The notes under the pieces: generated by a model
What the model saw: the letters and a program-made list of their open reading frames with translations, nothing else
Database searches by the model: none
Told to the model about the DNA's origin: nothing
Translations under genes and position numbers: made by a program
Assembly (NCBI GenBank): GCA_026396535.1
Contig: JAPLWP010000069.1
Location: 1 to 6,779 of the forward strand
DNA length: 6,779 bases
Direction: 5' to 3'
DNA from: Candidatus Magasanikiibacteriota bacterium
GTDB taxonomy: Bacteria > Patescibacteriota > Patescibacteriia > Magasanikbacterales > GWA2-37-8
Part shown: piece after piece, positions 1 to 5,717 of the stretch
Numbering within the stretch: the first letter of the stretch is position 1
Layout of the letters: each line of letters starts with the position of its first letter

Positions 1-204
1 GGTATCGCCATCGACGGCGCTACCCTATACTGCAAAATGACTCCTTGTGCCGTATGTGCCAAAATGATTATTAATTCCGGTGTCAAAAAAGTGATTTGTG
101 AAAAGCGCTACCATGCCGGCGAAGAAAGTGAAGAAATGTTCCGCCAAGTTGGATTGGAACTCAATTTCTTTGATGAAACTGTAGAACAATATTCCAAACA
201 ATAA
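1..204 (+). CDS. dCMP/cytidine deaminase-family protein (deoxycytidylate deaminase), 3' end only
   Basis: The last 67 codons of a gene that begins before the window, read in frame 1 to a TAA at 202-204. The fragment carries the second half of the zinc-dependent deaminase active site: 'TPCAVCAKMIINSG' with the PCxxC zinc ligands (Cys16 and Cys19 of the fragment), followed by a VKKVICEKRYH strand and a C-terminal helix. This pattern fits dCMP deaminase (ComEB/Dcd-type), which converts dCMP to dUMP; the HxE half of the site lies upstream and is not visible. The stop is one base before the next start, so it is cotranscribed with the downstream kinase, dUTPase and thymidylate synthase genes, which supports dCMP rather than tRNA-adenosine or riboflavin-type deamination. 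Family assignment is firm; substrate is inferred from context. Confidence 0.85.
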   Translation, partial: GIAIDGATLYCKMTPCAVCAKMIINSGVKKVICEKRYHAGEESEEMFRQVGLELNFFDETVEQYSKQ

Positions 205-205
205 T

Positions 206-757
206 ATGGCCAAATTAATTATCGGAATTATCGGCGAAAACGCCTCTGGCAAAACTACCGCAACTGAATATCTGAAAAATAAATTCGACGCCGTGACTTT
301 TCGCTTTTCCGATATGCTCGGCGATATTCTCAAAAGAATGTATATCGAGCCTACCCGGGCCAATTTTCAACAACTATCCACTATCCTACGCCAAAACTTT
401 AGCGAAGACATCATGTCCAAAGTAATTGCGCAGGATGCCAAAAACGCCACTGCTGACGTGATTATCACCGAAGGTGTGCGCCGTCCTAGCGATGTGGTGC
501 ATCTGCGCGAACTCTCCAATTTTATCTTGATCTACATCAAAACCGACGAACGGGCTCGCTTTGATCGCCTCGCTACTCGCGGCGAAAAACCAGACGACGC
601 TACCAAAACTTGGGAAGAATTTCAAACAGAAGGCAAACAAGAATCTGAACAAAAAATATTGGAAATTGCTTCACAGGCCAACTATACTGTAGACAATAAT
701 GGTACGCTAGAAAATACTTATTCTCAATTAGATACTATCATCGCCAAATATCTCTAA
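206..757 (+). CDS. P-loop nucleoside monophosphate kinase-like protein (AAA_18/UPF0200/dephospho-CoA kinase-like)
   Basis: A 183-residue P-loop NTPase. A Walker A motif lies at residues 10-18 (GENASGKTT) after a short hydrophobic strand. A substrate-side helix follows at 33-42 (RFSDMLGDIL), then LRQNF at 61-65. A Walker-B-like strand VIITEGVRRPSDV spans 85-97, with E89 and R92/R93 positioned as in NMP kinases. Arg-rich lid residues occur at 115-125 (R117, R121, R125), and the C-terminus has an 'ANYTVDNNGTLE' strand (158-169). This layout resembles the archaeal UPF0200/AAA_18 kinases and, more distantly, dephospho-CoA kinase and T4-type dNMP kinase. It sits between dCMP deaminase and dUTPase with gaps of 1 and 3 nt, so a dNMP (for example dCMP or dUMP) kinase role is a reasonable inference, but the substrate is not shown. 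No Shine-Dalgarno sequence is present before the ATG at 206. Confidence 0.75.
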   Translation: MAKLIIGIIGENASGKTTATEYLKNKFDAVTFRFSDMLGDILKRMYIEPTRANFQQLSTILRQNFSEDIMSKVIAQDAKNATADVIITEGVRRPSDVVHLRELSNFILIYIKTDERARFDRLATRGEKPDDATKTWEEFQTEGKQESEQKILEIASQANYTVDNNGTLENTYSQLDTIIAKYL

Positions 758-760
758 GTT

Positions 761-1189
761 ATGCAAATAAAAATCAAACGCATCGATAAAACCCTACCAC
801 TACCAGCTTACCAAACCAAGGGCGCAGTTGCTTTTGATATTTATAGCCGGTTGGATATGTCCATAGAACCAAAATCTATTGCCTTAATCCCCACCAATTT
901 AATTATCCAAACTCCGCCCGGATATATGCTTGCTGTGGTGCCAAGATCAAGTACTGCCAAAAAGAAGGGCTTATCTATCCCCCACGGCATAGGGATTATT
1001 GATCAAGACTACTGCGGTCCAAATGATGAAATATTATATCAAGTATACAATTTTACAGACTCATTAGTACCAATAACCAAAGGAGAGCGTGTGGGTCAGG
1101 CAACTTTTATCCGAACAGATCAGGCCACATGGGAAGAAGTTGATTCTATCAAATCAGAGTCACGAGGAGGATTTGGATCAACCGGTTAA
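761..1189 (+). CDS. dut: dUTP diphosphatase (trimeric dUTPase family)
   Basis: 142 residues, the usual size for a trimeric dUTPase, which hydrolyses dUTP to dUMP plus PPi, keeping uracil out of DNA and feeding thymidylate synthase. All five family motifs are visible in order: I at 21-29 (GAVAFDIYS, D26), II at 61-71 (PRSSTAKKKGL), III at 78-91 (GIIDQDYCGPNDEI, D81 and Y84), IV at 107-116 (KGERVGQATF) and V at 135-142 (RGGFGSTG, containing the Phe that stacks on uracil). Motif III carries an extra 'PND' compared with the classical DYRGE form. A bifunctional dCTP deaminase/dUTPase shares the fold, but the RGGFGSTG tail favours plain dUTPase. The start at 761 is 3 nt after the kinase stop; the AGGAGG at 1165-1170 is coding sequence of motif V and is probably not a ribosome site for thyA. 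Confidence 0.92.
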   Translation: MQIKIKRIDKTLPLPAYQTKGAVAFDIYSRLDMSIEPKSIALIPTNLIIQTPPGYMLAVVPRSSTAKKKGLSIPHGIGIIDQDYCGPNDEILYQVYNFTDSLVPITKGERVGQATFIRTDQATWEEVDSIKSESRGGFGSTG

Positions 1190-1199
1190 TTTTAAAAAT

Positions 1200-2081
1200 A
1201 TGCAAAGCTATCTAAACATCGTACAAAAAGTTTTGGATGAAGGCGTACAAAAAAATAATCGCACTGGCACTGATGCTATTTCTATTGCCGGTGCTATTTT
1301 TGAACATGATATGAGTTTGGGCTTTCCCCTACTCACTACCAAAAAAATGCCATATAAAATAATTGCTTCCGAACTGGAATTTTTTATCAAAGGCATTACC
1401 GATAAAACTTGGCTTCAAGACAGAAACAACCATATCTGGGACGAATGGGCATATCCAAAAAAAGCACCATACGGCCATGATGAGGCCGCTCAGAAAAAAA
1501 TGAAAGAAGAAAGAGATTTAGGACCAATTTATGGTTTCCAATGGCGCCATTATAATGCCCCATATTATAGTTTTAATGCGGACTATACCAATCAAGGCGT
1601 AGACCAATTCCAACGTCTAGTAGACAAGCTCAAAAGCGATCCAAATGATCGACGTATGATCGTGATGGCCTGGAATCCATTGGCTCTACACGATATGGCA
1701 TTACCACCTTGTCACTATGGCTTTCAAGTGACAGTAATAAATAATAAATTAAACTTGCTTTGGAATCAGCGCTCGGTAGACACCATGCTTGGCCTGCCTT
1801 TTAATATTGCCAGCTACGCTACCCTACTGCATTTACTCGCCAAAGAAACCGGCTATGAAGAAGGCAAACTAGTCGGATTTTTGGCCGACGTTCACATTTA
1901 TGTAAATCATCTGGATGGCGCGCGCGAACAGCTTACTCGCGATCCAAATACCTATCCCCTGCCAAAAATTATCACTGAAAATTTTACTTCTATTTTTGAT
2001 TGGCAATATACTGATACCAAGATCGAAATAATAAAATTCCTTGGAATATTCCGGAGGATTTTCAATACTTTAAAAAAATGA
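1200..2081 (+). CDS. thyA: Thymidylate synthase, C-terminus replaced by out-of-frame sequence at a junction with folA
   Basis: ThyA transfers a methylene group from CH2-tetrahydrofolate to dUMP, giving dTMP and dihydrofolate. The start ATG at 1200 (MQSYLNIV) fits the family N-terminus; an upstream in-frame ATG at 1089 would lie inside dut and adds non-homologous sequence. Visible residues are R21 (RTGT loop), E60, W80, R151/R152, the catalytic Cys171 in MALPPCHYGF, R191 and D194 in QRSVD, N202 in LPFNIASY, and H232/Y234 in DVHIYVNH. A moderate insert lies near 84-105. Homology ends at residue 276 (IFDWQYTDTKIE). The last 17 residues are an out-of-frame reading of the DHFR N-terminal region, ending in TGA, the only non-TAA stop in the window. 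The conserved tail (consensus NY.PHP.IKAPVAV) is absent from all three forward frames here. That tail closes the active site, so this product should be inactive unless the junction is an assembly artefact. Confidence 0.9.
   Translation: MQSYLNIVQKVLDEGVQKNNRTGTDAISIAGAIFEHDMSLGFPLLTTKKMPYKIIASELEFFIKGITDKTWLQDRNNHIWDEWAYPKKAPYGHDEAAQKKMKEERDLGPIYGFQWRHYNAPYYSFNADYTNQGVDQFQRLVDKLKSDPNDRRMIVMAWNPLALHDMALPPCHYGFQVTVINNKLNLLWNQRSVDTMLGLPFNIASYATLLHLLAKETGYEEGKLVGFLADVHIYVNHLDGAREQLTRDPNTYPLPKIITENFTSIFDWQYTDTKIEIIKFLGIFRRIFNTLKK
2012..2080 (+). other. thyA/folA junction: apparent internal deletion (or misassembly) with stranded DHFR N-terminal codons
   Basis: Reading the folA frame upstream of its ATG at 2078 gives, after a TGA at 2012-2014, the residues YQDRNNKIPWNIPEDFQYFK. 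From NNKIPW onward this is clearly DHFR (E. coli counterpart NAMPWNLPADLAWFK) and includes the Trp and the catalytic Asp (codon 2057-2059). There is no ATG, GTG or TTG start in this stretch. The thyA frame gives good ThyA homology up to GAA at 2025-2027. The two genes therefore meet within a few bases of 2027-2030. The ThyA tail, its stop codon and the first roughly 17 DHFR residues are missing, about 95 nt or more of coding sequence plus any spacer. Confidence 0.8.
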
Positions 2082-2449
2082 CTCTGGGTAAAACTTGCGT
2101 GATGGGACAGGCAACTTTTGAATCTATCCTAGGATACCTAGGCAAACCATTACCGGGCCGCCAAAATGTAGTGGTGACTTCCAACACGGAATATTCGGCT
2201 CCGGAAGGCGTGCGCGTCTTACATTCTCTAGACGATGTTTTTGAAAAACTCAAAGATGAGGATGTGTTTATCTGCGGCGGCGCTAGTATTTACCGCCAAA
2301 CTGTAGATAGAGTAGATACTTTATATATCACTCATATTCATCAGTCCTTTGATGGTGATACTTTTTTCCCGGAAATTAATAAAAGCATTTGGAAAGAAAC
2401 CAACCGCGAAGATCACCCAGACTTTTCATTTGTAACTTATAAAAAATAA
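2078..2449 (+). CDS. folA: Dihydrofolate reductase, N-terminally truncated reading frame
   Basis: DHFR reduces dihydrofolate to tetrahydrofolate with NADPH, recycling the folate oxidised by ThyA. From the ATG at 2078 the frame encodes 123 residues against about 160 for the family. Visible elements are VMGQATFES at 8-16 (NADPH site), KPLPGRQNVVV at 23-33 (with the folate-binding Arg28), ICGGASIY at 65-72 (nucleotide-binding glycines) and THIHQSFDGDTFFP at 85-98. The first strand, the Met20-loop region with its Trp, and the helix carrying the catalytic Asp are not in this ORF. Part of them is encoded in the same frame just upstream (2027-2077) but without a start codon. The usual Arg of 'MGR.T.ES' is Gln11, and a few extra residues (LGY) precede KPLPGR. 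The gene overlaps the aberrant thyA stop (ATGA) and lies 8 nt before tmk. As written, the product should be non-functional. Confidence 0.85.
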   Translation: MTLGKTCVMGQATFESILGYLGKPLPGRQNVVVTSNTEYSAPEGVRVLHSLDDVFEKLKDEDVFICGGASIYRQTVDRVDTLYITHIHQSFDGDTFFPEINKSIWKETNREDHPDFSFVTYKK

Positions 2450-2457
2450 AAATCATT

Positions 2458-3162
2458 ATGTTCATAATGATCGACGGTATCGACGGCAGCGGCAAAAGTA
2501 CAGTAGTGTCTGCCTGGAAAAAACATCTTTCCGACCAAGGCAACGCGATTTTTGATTTAAAAGATTTTTTGAAAGAAAAAAATTGTTATCCAGAAATTTC
2601 AGAGTTCAAATCCTACGACTTCATATTTTCAGCCGAGCCTACTTATACAGCGGTGGGTAAAACAATCCGCGAAGAACTCATCAACCACAATAACGACTAT
2701 AGTGCCCTGGCTATTGCCCAAGCCTATTCACTAGATCGTCTGATTCTATATAAAAAAAATATAATCCCTTTGATTGAGGATAAAAAAATTATTATCCAAG
2801 ATCGTGGTATCAGCTCATCGCTGGCTTACCAGACCAGTCAAAACCAGGATTTAACTTTTGATATCCTATTGGCACTACCTGGCAATAAATTAGCGATGGA
2901 ATACCGACCTGACCATCTAATCATCATAAAAACTTCGGCTCATACGGCCGCAGAGCGCCTATCCACACGCTCGGACAAACAAGACAACTCTATCTTTGAA
3001 AAAGAAAATTTTCTAAAAAAATTAGAAGATCAATTTGAATCAAGCGAATACCAAAATATCTTTAAACAGCGCGGAACACAGATTCACTATTTGTCGGGAG
3101 AAGAAAAAATTGATATAATGGAGCAACAGGCTATAGACCTGTTAAAAAATATTTTAAAATAA
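2458..3162 (+). CDS. tmk: Thymidylate kinase (dTMP kinase)
   Basis: 234 residues. The family phosphorylates dTMP to dTDP with ATP. A P-loop GIDGSGKST lies at 7-15 at the extreme N-terminus, as in all Tmk proteins. The substrate motif is at 59-71 (AEPTYTAVGKTIR, E60 and R71), SLDRLILY at 91-98, the conserved QDRGISSSLAYQ at 114-125 (D115/R116), and a lid at about 167-185 with R168 and R171. It is longer than the usual 205-215 residues, mostly through an insert at about 34-56 between the second strand and the EPT motif. That insert is consistent with CPR-type variants. The ATG at 2458 is 8 nt after the folA stop; an in-frame ATG at 2467 would trim three residues but leave almost nothing before the P-loop. 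Its position directly after thyA-folA completes a dTMP-to-dTDP pathway. Confidence 0.9.
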   Translation: MFIMIDGIDGSGKSTVVSAWKKHLSDQGNAIFDLKDFLKEKNCYPEISEFKSYDFIFSAEPTYTAVGKTIREELINHNNDYSALAIAQAYSLDRLILYKKNIIPLIEDKKIIIQDRGISSSLAYQTSQNQDLTFDILLALPGNKLAMEYRPDHLIIIKTSAHTAAERLSTRSDKQDNSIFEKENFLKKLEDQFESSEYQNIFKQRGTQIHYLSGEEKIDIMEQQAIDLLKNILK

Positions 3163-3164
3163 GT

Positions 3165-3914
3165 ATGTTAATTACTCTTTCGGAATTGTTCGCGCAAAGT
3201 TTTGAAAAATATTCCAAATACTTTGCCAAAACTTTTCCTTACCTAGCTGTATTATTGGCAGCTTTTTTGTTGCGCTACGGCGCTGGTTATTTAGGTGTAT
3301 TTTTAGCTTTTAATACTCGCCTATCCGATCGTGCTTCTGATTTCGTTGTTTTAATTCTATTAATAATACTTGGTCTTATTGGTTTTTGGGGCACAGTAGC
3401 TTTGACAAAAAGAATTCAAAATCTGGACCAAAATCAACCATCATTGCCGTTTAAACTACATTTCAAATCAGTAAAAAAATATTTACTGCCGGTATTTTTT
3501 GTCACTTTAATCAATATTTTACTTATTGCTTTGGGCGGCGTCTTATTGGTTATTCCAGGAGTAATATTTTTTATCTGGTATTATTTCAGCAACTATATCG
3601 TAGTTTTTGAAGACAAAAAGGGACTTAGCACATTGTCTGAAAGCAAAAATCTGATAGTCGGACGCTGGTGGCCGATGGCTTGGAGAATCGGTATACCAAA
3701 AATAGTTTTCTCTTTGCTATCTGGATTAATCGCCAAAGCGGCCATAACTATTTTTATCTTAATTTTTAGCCCTTCGCCAATAGTATACGACCTGGCTTTT
3801 GAATTTATTGCCGGACTTATTGCTATCTTCATGCTGCCACTCTTTTTATGGCAAGATACCACCCTTTATTATAGTGCCAAGCAAACTCCTGTCATCCCGC
3901 CGGCCAATCAATAA
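3165..3914 (+). CDS. Six-segment integral membrane protein, function unknown
   Basis: 249 residues with about six hydrophobic segments, at roughly 24-49, 60-80, 107-127, 129-148, 176-201 and 209-231. The N-terminus is short and amphipathic and there is no cleavable signal peptide. The loop after the fourth segment carries the recognisable pattern LLVIPGVIFFIWYYFSNY (127-144), then a charged 'EDKKGLSTLSESKNLIVGRWWP' type stretch (149-170). This resembles the repeat seen in DUF975/YciC-like and glycerophosphodiesterase-membrane-domain proteins. No catalytic residues or transporter signature are apparent. The ATG is 2 nt after tmk, and the operon terminator begins 8 nt after the stop, so it is cotranscribed with the dTMP genes. 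A functional link to nucleotide metabolism is not demonstrated. The family comparison is from memory and tentative. Confidence 0.8.
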   Translation: MLITLSELFAQSFEKYSKYFAKTFPYLAVLLAAFLLRYGAGYLGVFLAFNTRLSDRASDFVVLILLIILGLIGFWGTVALTKRIQNLDQNQPSLPFKLHFKSVKKYLLPVFFVTLINILLIALGGVLLVIPGVIFFIWYYFSNYIVVFEDKKGLSTLSESKNLIVGRWWPMAWRIGIPKIVFSLLSGLIAKAAITIFILIFSPSPIVYDLAFEFIAGLIAIFMLPLFLWQDTTLYYSAKQTPVIPPANQ

Positions 3915-3922
3915 ACCCCTCT

Positions 3923-3949
3923 AAATCCCGACTAAATCGGGATTTTTTT
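3923..3949 (+). terminator. Intrinsic terminator closing the dTMP operon
   Basis: A perfect 9-bp inverted repeat, AAATCCCGA (3923-3931) and TCGGGATTT (3937-3945), with loop CTAAA, is followed by an uninterrupted T run at 3943-3949. It begins 8 nt after the membrane-protein stop and separates the dTMP operon from gatB. Confidence 0.88.
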
Positions 3950-3953
3950 ATTC

Positions 3954-3980
3954 TTGCTAAAAAGCCCTGAAAATGATAAT
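3954..3980 (+). promoter_or_regulatory. Candidate sigma-70-type promoter for gatB
   Basis: TTGCTA (3954-3959) and GATAAT (3975-3980) are 15 bp apart, directly after the terminator; TAATAT (3978-3983) with an 18-bp spacer is an alternative. Either places transcription start near 3987-3991, downstream of the ATG at 3973, so the gatB start at 3997 would be translated from a very short leader. The motif match is only moderate. Confidence 0.35.
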
Positions 3981-3996
3981 ATTGTCTAATAACAAT

Positions 3997-5538
3997 ATGC
4001 CTAAATACATCCCAATTATCGGCCTAGAAGTCCACGTCGAGCTCAAAACCAACAGCAAGATGTTTTGTGCTTGTCCAAACTCCCCTGACCGTGAACTACC
4101 CAACACTCACATTTGTGAAATTTGTTTGGCTCATCCAGGCACCCTACCTTTGCCAAATAAAGCAGCTATTGAAGCCACTGTAAAAATTGCCAAAGCCATT
4201 GGTTGCCGCGTTAACGAATATTCCAAATTTGATCGCAAACATTATTTTTATCCTGATCTACCAAAAGCTTATCAGATTTCTCAGTATGATTTGCCTATCG
4301 GCGAACACGGCGGTATAAAATTAGAATTTTTACCTGGCAAAAATCATCGCGACACTGCCAAAGTAGGTATCACCCGTATTCACCTAGAAGAAGATACCGC
4401 CAAGCTCACCCACGGCAATGACGGCTCTACTCTAGTAGATTTCAATCGTGCCGGCGTACCACTAGCCGAAATCGTATCCGACCCCGATGTACAAAGTGCT
4501 CTGGAAGCCAAAACTTACTGCCAAGAATTGCAGACTATTTTGCGCTACTTAGAAGTCAGTGATGCTGATATGGAAAAGGGTCATATGCGCTGCGAAGCCA
4601 ACATCTCTATCCAAGAAGAAGGTAAATTTGAAATTGTAGATGGTGTGGTCAAACCAATTGGTGATTATCAATTAAATAATAAAGTAGAAGTAAAAAATAT
4701 AAACTCTTTCCGCGCCGTAGAAAAAGCGATTGAATATGAAACTATTCGCCAAACCGAGCTAATACAAAAAGGCGAATCATGGGGACCAGAAACTCGCGGC
4801 TGGAATGATGAAAAAGGACAGACTGTATTACAGCGCGTAAAAGAATCCGCTGCCGACTACCGCTATTTCCCAGAGCCAGATATCCCTCCTTTTCACCCTC
4901 TAAAAATTGCACCCGTTTCTCATTTACCTGAAATGCCAGGCGCACGTCGCAGTCGTTTTCATAGTGAATACGGCTTCTCGTGGGCAGATGCACAAATTTT
5001 GACTGCCGACAAAGATTGGGCCAATTTTACTGAAGAAGTTTATAGCGAACTATTGAATTGGATAAATGATTTGAAAAATTCCAATTTAAAAACTACTGAA
5101 AATTCTTCTACCCAACTCGCTAAATTAGCCGGCGGTTATCTTACCACCAAATTAGCCGGTGCCATGGCGGAAAGAAAAATAGATATCAAAATTCTTAAAA
5201 TTAAACCCGAAAATTTTGCTGAATTAGTAGCTTTGGTTTTCACCAATCGACTCAATTCTACCAACGCCCAAAAAGTATTGGCAGAAATGCTAGATTCCAA
5301 TACTGACATCGACCCTACTCATATCATGGAAGAAAAAGGTTACGGCCAGATCGACGACGAAGACCAATTGAGTGCAGTAGTAGACGAAGTAATAAAAAAT
5401 AATCCGACACAGGTAGAACAATTCAAAGCCGGCAAAGAGCCACTCATGCAATTCCTCAAAGGCATGGTAATGAAAGCCACCGAAGGCAGCGCCGATCCAG
5501 CCGTGGCTGAGAAATTACTCCGAGAAAAACTCAAATAA
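3997..5538 (+). CDS. gatB: Aspartyl/glutamyl-tRNA(Asn/Gln) amidotransferase subunit B
   Basis: 513 residues from the preferred start. GatB is the tRNA-binding and kinase subunit of GatCAB, which converts misacylated Glu-tRNA(Gln) or Asp-tRNA(Asn) to the amidated form. Visible features are the N-terminal IIGLEVHVEL (7-16), the zinc cysteines C24, C26, C40 and C43 (FCAC...CEIC), DRKHYFYPDLPKAYQISQ (79-96), the family signature LVDFNRAGVPLAEIV (146-160), ETRGWNDEKG (265-274), ADYRYFPEPDIPPF (286-299), and a C-terminal GatB/YqeY helical domain from about 370. The family norm is about 475-480; extra residues lie near 207-228 and 343-378. An in-frame ATG at 3973 adds eight residues (MIILSNNN) that do not match the family and overlap the candidate promoter, so 3997 is preferred. 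Translation ends in tandem stops TAA-TAG. gatA and gatC are not adjacent. Confidence 0.95.
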   Translation: MPKYIPIIGLEVHVELKTNSKMFCACPNSPDRELPNTHICEICLAHPGTLPLPNKAAIEATVKIAKAIGCRVNEYSKFDRKHYFYPDLPKAYQISQYDLPIGEHGGIKLEFLPGKNHRDTAKVGITRIHLEEDTAKLTHGNDGSTLVDFNRAGVPLAEIVSDPDVQSALEAKTYCQELQTILRYLEVSDADMEKGHMRCEANISIQEEGKFEIVDGVVKPIGDYQLNNKVEVKNINSFRAVEKAIEYETIRQTELIQKGESWGPETRGWNDEKGQTVLQRVKESAADYRYFPEPDIPPFHPLKIAPVSHLPEMPGARRSRFHSEYGFSWADAQILTADKDWANFTEEVYSELLNWINDLKNSNLKTTENSSTQLAKLAGGYLTTKLAGAMAERKIDIKILKIKPENFAELVALVFTNRLNSTNAQKVLAEMLDSNTDIDPTHIMEEKGYGQIDDEDQLSAVVDEVIKNNPTQVEQFKAGKEPLMQFLKGMVMKATEGSADPAVAEKLLREKLK

Positions 5539-5565
5539 TAGCCAAAAAAGTGTGGATACTGGGGC

Positions 5566-5594
5566 TTGCTTATCATCCGATACTCTGCTAAAAT
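5566..5594 (+). promoter_or_regulatory. Extended -10 promoter in the gatB-amidohydrolase gap
   Basis: TTGCTT (5566-5571), exactly 17 bp, then TAAAAT (5589-5594), preceded directly by TGC (5586-5588), an extended -10 element. This is the best promoter match in the window. Predicted transcription start is about 5601, three bases before an ATG at 5604. It faces the terminator at 5673-5702. Confidence 0.5.
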
Positions 5595-5600
5595 AATACG

Positions 5601-5702
5601 GATATGAAACGATCTCAACACATTCAACTCAACTGCCCAATCGCCTACAAATACCTAAATTTATTGTCTTTCAATACTACCGCTCATCGGTAGTATTTTT
5701 TT
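5601..5702 (+). ncRNA. Candidate short transcript: small RNA or attenuator leader with a 29-codon ORF
   Basis: The interval from the predicted start of the extended -10 promoter to the T run of the next terminator is about 100 nt. Its 5' part is markedly G-poor and probably unstructured; the 3' end is a strong hairpin plus U run, the general architecture of a bacterial small RNA. It also holds an ORF at 5604-5693 (ATG, 29 codons, TAG) that begins MKRSQHIQLN. It would be translated leaderless, and its stop codon falls in the right arm of the hairpin. No protein family is recognised in it and no run of one amino acid is present. It may equally be only the 3' untranslated end of gatB. Confidence 0.25.
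5673..5702 (+). terminator. Intrinsic terminator upstream of the amidohydrolase gene
   Basis: A perfect 10-bp stem, AATACTACCG (5673-5682) and CGGTAGTATT (5688-5697), with loop CTCAT, is followed by seven T (5696-5702). No closer terminator follows gatB, so this probably ends gatB transcripts with a UTR of about 135 nt, and also any transcript from the 5566-5594 promoter. It lies only 15 nt before the amidohydrolase ATG. Confidence 0.85.
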
Positions 5703-5717
5703 ATATAAATAAATACT

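Noticed and set aside
25..363. Minus-strand ORFs here and at 386-652, 1208-1396, 2062-2253, 3593-3862, 4742-4993, 5340-5627 and 6499-6696
   Set aside because: Each lies mostly or wholly opposite a well-supported plus-strand gene, has no recognisable domain, and looks like a shadow frame.
1165..1175. AGGAGG followed by TTG at 1173 as an SD-driven thyA start
   Set aside because: The bases encode the conserved RGGFGSTG motif of dUTPase, and only 2 nt separate AGGAGG from TTG, too short for normal initiation.
1089..1199. A longer thymidylate synthase ORF starting at ATG 1089
   Set aside because: The extra 37 residues are dut sequence read in another frame and do not resemble any ThyA N-terminus; MQSYLNIV at 1200 fits the family start.
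3973..3996. gatB start at ATG 3973
   Set aside because: The eight extra residues are outside family homology, and the codons overlap the likely -10 element; 3997 is preferred, though 3973 cannot be excluded.
5539..5600. Weak GGAT...ATCC pairing just after gatB as its terminator
   Set aside because: Only 4 bp with a long loop and no T run; the hairpin at 5673-5702 is much stronger.
5673..5702. Inverted repeat as an operator or transposon end
   Set aside because: A perfect stem, 5-nt loop and immediate T run are fully explained by an intrinsic terminator; no second copy or target duplication is seen.
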